A DNA stretch of 64,000 nt from Zunongwangia pacifica (GTDB taxonomy: Bacteria; Bacteroidota; Bacteroidia; Flavobacteriales; Flavobacteriaceae): NCBI RefSeq assembly GCF_023499215.1, contig NZ_JAKHSK010000005.1, forward strand, positions 62,001-126,000, in the 5' to 3' direction. The notes under the pieces were generated by a model. The model was not told the DNA's origin, did no database searches, and saw nothing but the letters and a program-made list of their open reading frames with translations. The translations under genes and the position numbers were made by a program. Shown in pieces: positions 17,355 to 25,667 of the stretch (positions are counted from its first letter, which is position 1; the number at the start of each line of letters is the position of its first letter).

Positions 17355-18521
17355 TTAAACTTTACTGGCAAAGAGGCTCACATCTTCTTCAGTAATTTCT
17401 GCCCCACCAAGGATCAATAAACGCTCTACTACGTTTCTTAATTCTCTAATATTTCCGGTCCAGTTATATTCTTTAAGCTGATTAAGCGCTTCCTGCGTAA
17501 AGGTTTTTTTATTTGTTCCCTGCTCATTGGCAATTTTTTCAGAAAAGTGTTCTACCAAAAGCGGAATATCTTCCCTTCGATTATTTAATGAAGGAACTTC
17601 AATTAAAATGACAGCAAGACGATGGTATAAATCCTCTCTAAACTTTTTATCTTCGATCTCTTTTTTAAGATCTTTATTAGTTGCGGCCACTACACGTACA
17701 TCTACCTTGATATCCTTGTCACTACCAACACGTGAAATCTTATTTTCCTGTAATGCCCTTAAAACCTTAGCCTGGGCAGAAAGACTCATATCCCCAATTT
17801 CATCTAGAAAAATGGTTCCGCCATTGGCAGCCTCAAATTTACCCGCTCTATCTTTATTTGCTGAAGTAAAAGCACCTTTTACGTGCCCAAAAAGTTCACT
17901 TTCTATTAATTCTGAAGGAATTGCAGCACAATTTACTTCAATCATTGGTCCTTTAGAACGTTCACTTTTTTGATGGATCCAATGCGCTACAAGTTCTTTC
18001 CCCGTTCCGTTAGCTCCGGTAACCAAAACACGGGCATCTGTAGGGGCTACTTTTTCAATTATTTCTTTGATACGATTAATCTCTTCAGATTCGCCAATCA
18101 TTTGGAAATTTTTGCCCACTTTCTTTTTAAGACGGGCATTTTCCTGTACCAGTTGTTTTCTATCTAAGGCATTGCGAACAGCATTTAGCAATCGATTTAA
18201 ATCTGGCGGTTTAGAAATATAATCGAAAGCGCCCATTCTCATAGTTTGCACGGCAGTGTCTAAATCTCCATGTCCCGAAATCATTACAAAAGGAATCTCT
18301 GGCTTGATCTTATTTGTGGCCTCTAAAACCTCTACACCATCCATTTTGGGCATTTTGATATCACAAAGTACTAGATCAAAATCTTCCTTTTTAATCAATT
18401 CCATCCCAACAAGACCATCTTCTGCTTCGGTAACGTGATAATCCTTATTTTCTTCGTTTAGAATCTTTACAAGCACCCTTCTTATGGCTGCTTCATCTTC
18501 TATCAATAATATTTTAGACAT
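17355..18521 (-). CDS. NtrC-type response regulator without DNA-binding domain
   Basis: A receiver domain (about 1-120, phospho-acceptor Asp54 in LCDIKMPKMDG) is joined to a sigma-54-type AAA+ domain: Walker A GANGTGK at 169-175, Walker B GGTIFLDEIGD at 234-244, and TGNIRELRNVVERL near the end. Two features are odd. The GAFTGA loop that contacts sigma-54 reads GAFTSA (216-221), and the protein ends at residue 388, right after the AAA+ domain, with no Fis-type helix-turn-helix. I recall similar short homologs in other Flavobacteriia, so this looks inherited rather than damaged. Its start overlaps the upstream gene by one base (TAATG). No histidine kinase is nearby. Confidence 0.92.
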   Translation of the reverse strand: MSKILLIEDEAAIRRVLVKILNEENKDYHVTEAEDGLVGMELIKKEDFDLVLCDIKMPKMDGVEVLEATNKIKPEIPFVMISGHGDLDTAVQTMRMGAFDYISKPPDLNRLLNAVRNALDRKQLVQENARLKKKVGKNFQMIGESEEINRIKEIIEKVAPTDARVLVTGANGTGKELVAHWIHQKSERSKGPMIEVNCAAIPSELIESELFGHVKGAFTSANKDRAGKFEAANGGTIFLDEIGDMSLSAQAKVLRALQENKISRVGSDKDIKVDVRVVAATNKDLKKEIEDKKFREDLYHRLAVILIEVPSLNNRREDIPLLVEHFSEKIANEQGTNKKTFTQEALNQLKEYNWTGNIRELRNVVERLLILGGAEITEEDVSLFASKV

Positions 18522-19426
18522 TAAAATAAGCTAAATTTAAGTCCGCTACGGGCATAAAACGTATTGGTAGAGTTTATCGTATACACATCGTTTCTATCTG
18601 TATCCCTAAAGCGGATATCGTTTAATAAAGTATGACCGGCATATAAATAAAATGAAAAATGTTCGGTAAAATTAAATTCATATCCCAAACCAGCCAATAG
18701 AATAGTCATAGACATGCTATTGGCAATATCATGATTATCCGGTTTTAAAGGAGTAATATCAAAATTTTCCTGAATATTTGCATAAAACCCATCTAAAGTT
18801 ACAAAAGCCTGAAGAACATTCTTATCATTAAGATGATATTTTAAGTTAGATTTAGGAACTCCCAACATATAAGACCATTGCGGATGGAATTTTTTATAAT
18901 AATGAGCTACCGGTAATGGAAATGGAAAACCTGTTGTGGTAGAGTAATTTAGCCCAAAAACTATTCTTGTATCTTTTTCTACGTCCTCACCATTAATTAT
19001 TTTAATAAAATAAATCCCACCTTCATAAATAAAATCATCGTTTAATATTTTATTCGTAGAAAAGTTAGAAGCCGTTTTTAAACCGGTTTTTAAACCTAAA
19101 CGCCATTCTTTGGTTAAGTGAAAAATATAACCTAGAGAAGCGGTGAAGGATTGAAACCTTTCCAAATGAAGCGTCTTAAAGGTTGCGGGATCGTCGTAAT
19201 CGAAATTCACATTACGATATTCGATGCCAGGTACCAGATAAGCATCTTTTTTTCCCACTTTAATAGGAAAATTTACAAAAGTCCTAAACCTTCTAAATGA
19301 ATTATCTGAACTGGACTGCGGAAAATAGGTATATTCCATCCTCGCTAAATCGGAAAGTTGGGCATGTGAAACTGTTCCTAAAAAACAAAAAAACACCCAT
19401 AAAATTAAGGTAAAGGTTTTCTTCAT
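18521..19426 (-). CDS. Outer-membrane beta-barrel protein (DUF6268-like)
   Basis: A probable outer-membrane barrel of 301 residues with signal peptide MKKTFTLILWVFFCFLGTVSHAQ and many alternating aromatic/polar beta strands (for example FSFYLYAGHTLL, TFYARSGLKFSLF), the last ending in Phe as barrels usually do. I assign it to the DUF6268 type on overall appearance only. I start at the Met at 19426, after the mscS stop (the Met at 19447 would add seven residues before the signal peptide). It is tightly packed between mscS and the response regulator gene. Confidence 0.75.
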   Translation of the reverse strand: MKKTFTLILWVFFCFLGTVSHAQLSDLARMEYTYFPQSSSDNSFRRFRTFVNFPIKVGKKDAYLVPGIEYRNVNFDYDDPATFKTLHLERFQSFTASLGYIFHLTKEWRLGLKTGLKTASNFSTNKILNDDFIYEGGIYFIKIINGEDVEKDTRIVFGLNYSTTTGFPFPLPVAHYYKKFHPQWSYMLGVPKSNLKYHLNDKNVLQAFVTLDGFYANIQENFDITPLKPDNHDIANSMSMTILLAGLGYEFNFTEHFSFYLYAGHTLLNDIRFRDTDRNDVYTINSTNTFYARSGLKFSLF

Positions 19427-19427
19427 A

Positions 19428-20321
19428 CTAGCTATCTTTTGGTTCAATTTTGGGGTTAAATATGTGAATATCGCGTTGAGGGAATGGTATACTAATATTA
19501 TTTTCTCTAAAACTATCGTCGATCTTAAAACGTATTTCGCTTTTTATTTTTGGATCGGTAAAACTATCCCCTATGTAAAAATAGACACCAAACAATAAGG
19601 CAGAATCTCCAAAATCTTCAAAAAGTACAAATGGTTTAGGATTTTTAAGCACTCCTTTTTGCTTGTCGACACAATCCAAAAGAAGTGTCCTAACTTTTTG
19701 CGTATCGCTACCATAAGCAACACCAACCTTTACACATTCTCTGGTAGTACGATGATTTTGGGTATAATTATACACCGTATCACTTATAAACTTATGGTTG
19801 GGAATAATCATTACTTTATCATCTCTGGTGAGTGCTCTGGTTGTTCTAAGCTTAATTTCGAAAACCCTGGCAACCTTACTATCGATTTCTATAATATCAC
19901 CAACCAGTAAAGATTTATCTAAAATGATAAAAATCCCACCAATAATATCCTGAAAGAGCTCTTGTAAAGCTAAACCTACACCTACAAATAAAGCAGCTGA
20001 AGCGGTTAGTAAAATAGAAATATCTACTCCGCTCGAACTTAAAGTAATTAAAATGACAATGAGGTAAACAACATACTTTACAAACTTAAAGACGCTTATA
20101 AATTTTAATTTGTCTTCGTTTAAAAGTTTACTTGCAATAAAATTACGTACAAGCCTTAAAACAATAGAAGTTAGAATAAATACAAAAATCACCAGTAAAA
20201 CTATCCCAACGGTAAGTTCAAATGGCTTAGTAAGCAGTGTAAAATCTAAGAAATCCTTTATACTTCCCCAAACATCCTGCTCTATTACTTCTGAAATCTG
20301 ATTGGCTGTGTCGTTTTGCAT
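19428..20321 (-). CDS. Small-conductance mechanosensitive channel (MscS family)
   Basis: Inner-membrane channel that opens under membrane tension to release solutes on osmotic downshock. Three hydrophobic helices are followed by the pore-lining helix (ALFVGVGLALQELFQDIIGGIFIILD) and the cytoplasmic beta domain (IIEIDSKVARVFEIKLRTTRALTRDDKVMIIPNHKF, the MscS signature), with the C-terminal alpha/beta domain to residue 297. I start at 20321, one base after the permease stop; an earlier in-frame Met would lie within the permease gene. It is the third gene of a tight five-gene unit. Confidence 0.9.
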   Translation of the reverse strand: MQNDTANQISEVIEQDVWGSIKDFLDFTLLTKPFELTVGIVLLVIFVFILTSIVLRLVRNFIASKLLNEDKLKFISVFKFVKYVVYLIVILITLSSSGVDISILLTASAALFVGVGLALQELFQDIIGGIFIILDKSLLVGDIIEIDSKVARVFEIKLRTTRALTRDDKVMIIPNHKFISDTVYNYTQNHRTTRECVKVGVAYGSDTQKVRTLLLDCVDKQKGVLKNPKPFVLFEDFGDSALLFGVYFYIGDSFTDPKIKSEIRFKIDDSFRENNISIPFPQRDIHIFNPKIEPKDS

Positions 20322-20322
20322 T

Positions 20323-21618
20323 CTAATATTTAAGCCACTTATAAATTTCTTTATAACTAGCTTTTTTACCATACATTAAAATACCAATACGATAAATTTT
20401 TGCTGCTATCCACACTACTGCCGCATTGGTTAGCAGCAATATAAGAATAGAAAGTGAAATTTCCCACCATGGTACCCCAAATGGAATACGCATTAACATA
20501 ACTATAGGAGAAGTTAAAGGAATCATTGAGAAAATTGTACTTACCGTACCGTGGGGATTCTCGATTACGGCAAAAAAACCAATATAAATACCAAGCATTA
20601 AAGGGATAATTACCGGGAGCATAAATTGCTGCGTATCGGTTTCACTATCTACCGCGGCACCTATAGAAGCATATATTGCACTATATAAAAAATATCCTCC
20701 TAAAAAGTAAATCAGAAAATAAATAATTAAACTAAAAATGGGCAGGTTAAGCACATCGGCAACTAATTGATTTACTTCTGGTATGTCTAATTGATGCGCT
20801 TCTATTTGACCTGGTTGCGCATTCATTAAGTCGATACCAAAATACAAGCCGGCGATCGTGTATAAAATTCCGCCTAACACAACCCAAACTGTAAATTGTG
20901 TGATTCCGGCTAACGACGTACCCAGCACTTTTCCCAACATTAATTGGATAGGTTTTACTGAAGAAACTATAATTTCAATGATTCGGTTAGTTTTCTCTTC
21001 AATTACAGATCGCATCACCATATTCCCGTAGATGATAATAAACATCATCAATAAATAACCGGCGGCACCTCCAAAAAACATGCGGAGATAATTTGCCATT
21101 TTCGAGGTGGTCTCTCCAGAGAAATTCTGAATCTCTACATCTACCTTGGTCTTAACCGCATCGATCTGTGCTACGTCTATCCCCCGTTGGATAAGCTCAT
21201 TTCGTTGTAATTTATTCGCAATAATTTTTTCTATATTCTGAACTGTTCCCAAACCGGGAGATTCTTCCCCATAAAATTCGACCTTTCCGGTGAGATCATA
21301 ATTGTTATCTGCTTTGGGAATATGTATAAGCCCATAATATTCACTCTCGCGAACAATTTTCTTGGCTTCATCTAAACTTTTATCTGAAAAATTTAAATAC
21401 TGAAGATTCTCATCATCCTTAAATTCTTTTACAAACAAACCCGTTTCATCATGAAGGCCAATAATATGCTGTTCACTACTATTCAGCATACTTAAATAGG
21501 CTATTAAAGCAAACATTCCTACCAGGATAAGCGGACTAAGGAATGTCATTACAATAAAAGTCTTATTACGTACTCTGGCTAAATATTCTCGCTGAATGAT
21601 AAGTTTTAAACTACGCAT
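20323..21618 (-). CDS. ABC transporter permease (NatB-like, ABC-2)
   Basis: Membrane subunit, 431 residues. One N-terminal helix (KTFIVMTFLSPLILVGMFALIAYLSML) is followed by an extracytoplasmic domain of about 130 residues and then a block of about five helices from residue 185. VIEEKTNRIIEIIVSSVKPIQLMLGKVLG is the family signature shared with NatB and YhaP. The start overlaps the ATPase gene by eight bases. NatAB systems export sodium; the substrate here cannot be read from the sequence. Confidence 0.88.
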   Translation of the reverse strand: MRSLKLIIQREYLARVRNKTFIVMTFLSPLILVGMFALIAYLSMLNSSEQHIIGLHDETGLFVKEFKDDENLQYLNFSDKSLDEAKKIVRESEYYGLIHIPKADNNYDLTGKVEFYGEESPGLGTVQNIEKIIANKLQRNELIQRGIDVAQIDAVKTKVDVEIQNFSGETTSKMANYLRMFFGGAAGYLLMMFIIIYGNMVMRSVIEEKTNRIIEIIVSSVKPIQLMLGKVLGTSLAGITQFTVWVVLGGILYTIAGLYFGIDLMNAQPGQIEAHQLDIPEVNQLVADVLNLPIFSLIIYFLIYFLGGYFLYSAIYASIGAAVDSETDTQQFMLPVIIPLMLGIYIGFFAVIENPHGTVSTIFSMIPLTSPIVMLMRIPFGVPWWEISLSILILLLTNAAVVWIAAKIYRIGILMYGKKASYKEIYKWLKY

Positions 21619-22540
21619 TATGAGTAACCGTTTTGATGAAAATATCGTTTACTGAAGGGATTACCTCTACAAAATGATTAATTCTTGCTTTGGTTAATAA
21701 ATACTGAATTAAATCATTTGGATTTTCGTCAGGCTGAAGCTGAATGCTGACCTTAAGATCCTCATTAATACTTTTAAAGTGAGCTTTTCCTATTTTAAAT
21801 TTCTCCTGAAGTTCTGCCATTAAAACTGTTTCATTTTCACATTCTAACCCAACTTCAAACGTATTATTTTTATATTCTTTCTTTATTTCAGAAACCTTAC
21901 CATCTAATAATTTATTAGACTTATTGATAAGCGCCATATAATCACAAAGCTCTTCGACACTCTCCATACGATGTGTTGAAAATAAAATAGTCGCTCCTTT
22001 TTCTTTTAATTCTAAGATTTCACGTTTTATGATATTGGCATTTACAGGATCAAAACCGCTAAAAGGCTCGTCAAAAATCAACAATTTGGGGTTATGAAGC
22101 ACGGTAATTACAAATTGTACTTTTTGTGCCATTCCCTTAGAAAGTTCCTGTATTTTCTTATCCCACCAGCCGGTAATTTCCAGTTTTTCGAACCAGTATT
22201 TTAAACGCTCTTTAGCTTCGGCTTTAGAAAGACCTTTTAATCTGGCTAAATATAGAGCCTGCTCGCCTACTTTCATAGATTTATACAGTCCGCGTTCCTC
22301 GGGCAGATAACCAATGTGTTGTATATCTTCTGGATGCAAAGGTTTACCATCAAGATATACCCTGCCTTCATCTGGCATGGTAATCTGGTTGATAATCCTT
22401 ATGAATGTGGTTTTTCCGGCACCGTTTGGGCCTAATAAGCCAAAAACACTTCCTTTAGGTATGGTGATCGATACATTGTTGAGTGCAGTGTAATCTCCAA
22501 ATCGTTTATAGATGTTCTCTGCAACCAAAAGATTTTCCAT
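21611..22540 (-). CDS. ABC transporter ATP-binding protein (NatA-like)
   Basis: ATPase for the NatB-like permease that follows. Walker A GPNGAGKTT, signature ELSKGMAQKVQF (family LSxGM form), Walker B LLIFDEPFSGFDPVN and switch His in FSTHRMES are visible in the first 200 residues, followed by a C-terminal extension of about 95 residues. The length of 309 is usual. It is first in the five-gene leftward unit ABC ATPase-permease-mscS-barrel-response regulator. I found only an approximate -7 box upstream (TATCTTTA on the minus strand). Confidence 0.9.
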   Translation of the reverse strand: MENLLVAENIYKRFGDYTALNNVSITIPKGSVFGLLGPNGAGKTTFIRIINQITMPDEGRVYLDGKPLHPEDIQHIGYLPEERGLYKSMKVGEQALYLARLKGLSKAEAKERLKYWFEKLEITGWWDKKIQELSKGMAQKVQFVITVLHNPKLLIFDEPFSGFDPVNANIIKREILELKEKGATILFSTHRMESVEELCDYMALINKSNKLLDGKVSEIKKEYKNNTFEVGLECENETVLMAELQEKFKIGKAHFKSINEDLKVSIQLQPDENPNDLIQYLLTKARINHFVEVIPSVNDIFIKTVTHNA

Positions 22541-23021
22541 AAAATAACTTTAGAGCTGTAAAGATATTGAAATCCTAATACAGACTTAAAAATTGCCTCA
22601 TAATATTTGTTATTTCTGAATTAAACGTAAAAAAACATCTCAAATTAAGGAAGATATTGGCTAATTCTCAGCTAATTTTTTATTGAGTAAGAGCAAGGTC
22701 ATTTAAAGTAGGACTTAAATTATTGATAAATAAAAAATCCTCTTTTTCGAACTTATTTCACTAAAAACCTGCATATCACCGACAAAACCAACAACTTAAA
22801 ATTTTCGGCGACTACTTTTAATTCCTTATAAATCATTAAAGAAAAGCCTTTATTTTAAATAATTTAAACCAGGCTTTAAAAAGATTGAATGCCAATATTA
22901 AAAACAAAACCCACCCTTAAATAAATTAAGGATGGGAAAAAAATTGCTATGAAAAAGAAAAATTATCACTAAAAGTCTTAGTGAGAATCAAATATATAAA
23001 TTTTTTCTTAAAATCAAGATT
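22541..23021. other. Gene-free gap upstream of the NatA-like gene
   Basis: A 481-base AT-rich stretch. It contains the dnaJ terminator (22910-22936) and presumably the promoter of the leftward ABC unit. I see no coding region, repeat or other structured element. Confidence 0.5.
22910..22936 (-). terminator. grpE-dnaJ terminator
   Basis: CCCACCCTTAA and TTAAGGATGGG pair over 11 positions with one G:T pair. On the minus strand the stem is followed by TTTTGTTTTT. It lies about 85 bases beyond the dnaJ stop. Confidence 0.75.
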
Positions 23022-24140
23022 CTAAGAAAACATATCTTTAACTTTTTCAAAAAATGATTTATCACTTTTTTCGGGATTTGGCTGAAAGTTCTCGTCATTA
23101 GCCATCTTCTCGAAAAACTCTTTTTGTTCTTTTGTTAAAATTTTTGGCGTCCAAACATTTACATGAACCAGTAAATCTCCTTTACCGTACCCGTTCAAAC
23201 TATTTACACCTTTACCGCGCAGCCTTAAAATTTTACCCGATTGCACACCCGGTTCAATTTTAATTCTCACTTTACCATTAACGGTTTGTATTTCTTTTGA
23301 AGCTCCCAGAGCAGCTTCAGAAATACTTATGTAAAGATCATAGTGTAAATTGTCACCTTCTCTTTGTAAACTATCGTGAGCTTTTTCTTCTATAGCCACT
23401 AAAAGATCACCGGGAATTCCATTTCCGGGAGCTTCGTTTCCTTTACCAGAGACTTTTAACTGCATTCCATCTTCTACCCCGGCAGGTATTTTAATGGAAA
23501 CCATTTCTTCCTGAATTTTTAATCCCTGCGCATCGGCATCGGCGGGTTTTTTATCAATGATTTGCCCACTACCACCACAGGTAGTACATGGGGAAGCGGT
23601 TTGCATTCTACCTAAAATCGTATTGGTAACACGGGTTACCTGCCCAGTACCATTACAGGTAGAACAGGTTTTATAGGTTGTGCCGGGGGCCTGAACCTTA
23701 CGCTTAACTTTGATCTTCTTCTCTACCCCGTTGGCTATTTCTTCTAGAGTAAGTGCTACACGAATCCTAAGGTTACTTCCTTTTGCGCGACGCTGACCGC
23801 CACCGCCAAAGCCACCAAAACCTGAGAATCCACCGCCAAAGCCGCCACCAAAGATATCACCAAACTGGCTGAATATGTCGTCCATATTCATACCACCGCC
23901 ACCACCAAACCCGCCTCCTTCAAAGGCCTGGTGTCCAAATCGGTCGTATTTGGCTCTTTTTTCTTCGTTTCCTAATACCTCATAAGCCTCAGCTGCTTTC
24001 TTAAATTTATTTTCGGCCTCTGTGTCCCCCGGATTTTTATCTGGGTGATATTTGATCGCCATCTTACGATAGGCTTTCTTAATTTCAGCCGCCGAAGCAC
24101 CTTTGCTTATTCCTAATATGTCGTAATAATCCTCTTTCAT
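23022..24140 (-). CDS. dnaJ: Chaperone DnaJ
   Basis: Hsp40 co-chaperone that delivers unfolded proteins to DnaK and stimulates its ATPase. The J domain has HPD at 32-34, followed by a Gly/Phe-rich linker (about 75-118), a zinc region and the two C-terminal substrate-binding domains. The zinc region is unusual: only two CxxCxGxG motifs are present (159-166 and 185-192) instead of four, so one zinc site rather than two is expected. I recall the same reduced form in other flavobacteria. It follows grpE by 31 bases. Confidence 0.96.
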   Translation of the reverse strand: MKEDYYDILGISKGASAAEIKKAYRKMAIKYHPDKNPGDTEAENKFKKAAEAYEVLGNEEKRAKYDRFGHQAFEGGGFGGGGGMNMDDIFSQFGDIFGGGFGGGFSGFGGFGGGGQRRAKGSNLRIRVALTLEEIANGVEKKIKVKRKVQAPGTTYKTCSTCNGTGQVTRVTNTILGRMQTASPCTTCGGSGQIIDKKPADADAQGLKIQEEMVSIKIPAGVEDGMQLKVSGKGNEAPGNGIPGDLLVAIEEKAHDSLQREGDNLHYDLYISISEAALGASKEIQTVNGKVRIKIEPGVQSGKILRLRGKGVNSLNGYGKGDLLVHVNVWTPKILTKEQKEFFEKMANDENFQPNPEKSDKSFFEKVKDMFS

Positions 24141-24171
24141 GGTCTAAGTTTGCTTTTTAAAGTTGTACTCC

Positions 24172-24756
24172 TTACTTACCGGTAACAACCTTTGGATAAC
24201 GAATAATACGTTCTCCTAATTTATACCCTCGCTCTACCACATCTACAATTTTGCCTTTTAGATCGTCATTAGGAGCAGGGATTTGCGTTATGGCCTCATG
24301 AATATCAGCATCAAAAGTGTCACCACTTTCAACTTCTACAGGTTCCAGACCTTTATTTTTAAGCGTTTCCCTAAACTTATTATGTATAAGCTCTACTCCT
24401 TTTAAAAGGTTTTTATCTTCGGTTTTATTAATTTCAACCAAAGCTCTGTCAAAATCATCTAAAACTGGCAACATCGCCAGCATCACTTCCTGATTGGCAG
24501 TTTTAAAAAGTTCCAAACGCTCTTTAGAAGTACGCTTTTTATAATTCTCAAATTCAGCAAAAAGACGTAAAAACTTGTCTTTTTCTTTTTGAAGATCTTC
24601 TTTCAGCTTATCTTGTTCAGAAGTCTCTTCATCTGCTACCTTCTTATCTTCAGGCATTTCAACTTGTTCTTTTTCTACCTCATCGATTGCCTTATCGATA
24701 TTTTCCTCTACCTGATCTTTTATATCCTGATCTTTATCGTTAGCTTTCTTTGTCAT
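24172..24756 (-). CDS. grpE: Nucleotide exchange factor GrpE
   Basis: Releases ADP from DnaK, completing the DnaK/DnaJ cycle. The first 50 residues are highly acidic and charged, followed by a long coiled coil (to about residue 110: LKEDLQKEKDKFLRLFAEFENYKKRTSKE, the family signature) and a small C-terminal beta domain (DIHEAITQIP, VVERGYKLGERIIRYPKVVTG). The 194-residue length is normal. It heads the grpE-dnaJ unit; dnaK is not in view. The promoter is overlapped by a perfect dyad. Confidence 0.96.
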   Translation of the reverse strand: MTKKANDKDQDIKDQVEENIDKAIDEVEKEQVEMPEDKKVADEETSEQDKLKEDLQKEKDKFLRLFAEFENYKKRTSKERLELFKTANQEVMLAMLPVLDDFDRALVEINKTEDKNLLKGVELIHNKFRETLKNKGLEPVEVESGDTFDADIHEAITQIPAPNDDLKGKIVDVVERGYKLGERIIRYPKVVTGK

Positions 24757-24787
24757 TTTTTTCTATCAATTTTTCGATGCTTAATAA

Positions 24788-24824
24788 TTGGCAAATTTAT
24801 TGCCAAGCGCTGCGTTGTGTCAAA
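24788..24824 (-). promoter_or_regulatory. grpE promoter with overlapping dyad
   Basis: On the minus strand TTTG (24821-24824) and TAAATTTG (24792-24799) are separated by 21 bases. The -7 box lies inside the perfect dyad TTGGCAA-ATTTA-TTGCCAA (24788-24806). It is not the CIRCE element; a heat-shock or other repressor site is a reasonable inference. Confidence 0.65.
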
Positions 24825-24877
24825 ATGTCACCGATAATTTTTAATAATTTTTTAGTATATAAAATTTTAAATCCTCT

Positions 24878-24885
24878 TATTTTTG
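24878..24885 (+). promoter_or_regulatory. YceI gene -7 box
   Basis: TATTTTTG matches TAnnTTTG, 39 bases before the ATG at 24925. An in-frame upstream Met at 24883 would fall inside this box and is rejected as a start. Confidence 0.5.
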
Positions 24886-24924
24886 CGCTTCAACCAGATT
24901 GCAAAAAAACTAAATTTCAACAAA

Positions 24925-25599
24925 ATGAAAAAAAACATTTTAAAAGGATTTATGGCCTTAAGCCTTATTATAGGTTTAGGAAGTTGTAAAAACAATAATG
25001 GTCACGAAAGTGAAGCTGAAGATGCTAAAGAAGTAGCAGAAGCAACAGCTGAATCTATGGAGTATGTTGTAGATACTACAGCTTCTTCAATTAGCTGGAT
25101 TGGTAAAAAACCAGCAGGACAGCATACCGGCACCATTAAAGTTGCTGAAGGAGCTTTTATGGCTAACGACAGTATTATCGAGAGCGGAAACTTTACTATC
25201 GATATGACGTCTATCGAAGTTACTGATCTTGAAGGTGACGACAAAAAAGATCTTGAAGATCACTTAATGGGAACAGTAGAAGGTAAAGAAGGAGATTTCT
25301 TTAATGTAAATGAATATCCTGAAGCTACTTTTGAAGTAACTGGAATTTCTGAAGTAGATGGTAAAACAATGCTAGAAGGAAACCTTACTCTTAAAGAAGA
25401 AACTAAGAACATTTCTTTCCCTGTTTCTATTAAGAAAACTAACGATGGTTACGAAATTTCTAGTGAAGAATTTACTATCGATCGTACCAACTGGAATGTT
25501 AACTACGGATCTAAGTCTGTATTTGATAGTTTAGGAGATAACTTTATCTACGACGATATCACTTTAAAATTAGATATTAAAGCTGATAAAAAAGCTTAA
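24925..25599 (+). CDS. YceI family lipoprotein
   Basis: A YceI-like lipocalin-fold protein that probably binds an isoprenoid or other amphiphile in the periplasm. The lipoprotein signal is MKKNILKGFMALSLIIGLGSC with Cys21 as the lipid site; an acidic linker follows and the YceI domain runs from about residue 45 to the end (SISWIGKKPAGQHTGTIKV, ESGNFTIDMTSIEVTDL, FPVSIKKTNDGYEISSEEFTIDRTNWNV). The mature protein is about 204 residues, normal for the family. The gene is divergent from grpE and ends in a terminator. Confidence 0.88.
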   Translation: MKKNILKGFMALSLIIGLGSCKNNNGHESEAEDAKEVAEATAESMEYVVDTTASSISWIGKKPAGQHTGTIKVAEGAFMANDSIIESGNFTIDMTSIEVTDLEGDDKKDLEDHLMGTVEGKEGDFFNVNEYPEATFEVTGISEVDGKTMLEGNLTLKEETKNISFPVSIKKTNDGYEISSEEFTIDRTNWNVNYGSKSVFDSLGDNFIYDDITLKLDIKADKKA

Positions 25600-25620
25600 T
25601 TTCATTTTTAGATGAAACAG

Positions 25621-25646
25621 AACAGCCGGCAAATTGTCGGCTGTTT
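25621..25646 (+). terminator. Terminator of the YceI gene
   Basis: AACAGCCGGC and GTCGGCTGTT pair with one G:T around AAATT, followed by TTTATTTT. Confidence 0.85.
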
Positions 25647-25667
25647 TTATTTTACACCGATTTCATT

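Noticed and set aside
24788-24806. CIRCE heat-shock element before grpE
   Set aside because: CIRCE is TTAGCACTC-N9-GAGTGCTAA. The dyad here, TTGGCAA-N5-TTGCCAA, does not match, so I left it as an unassigned operator.
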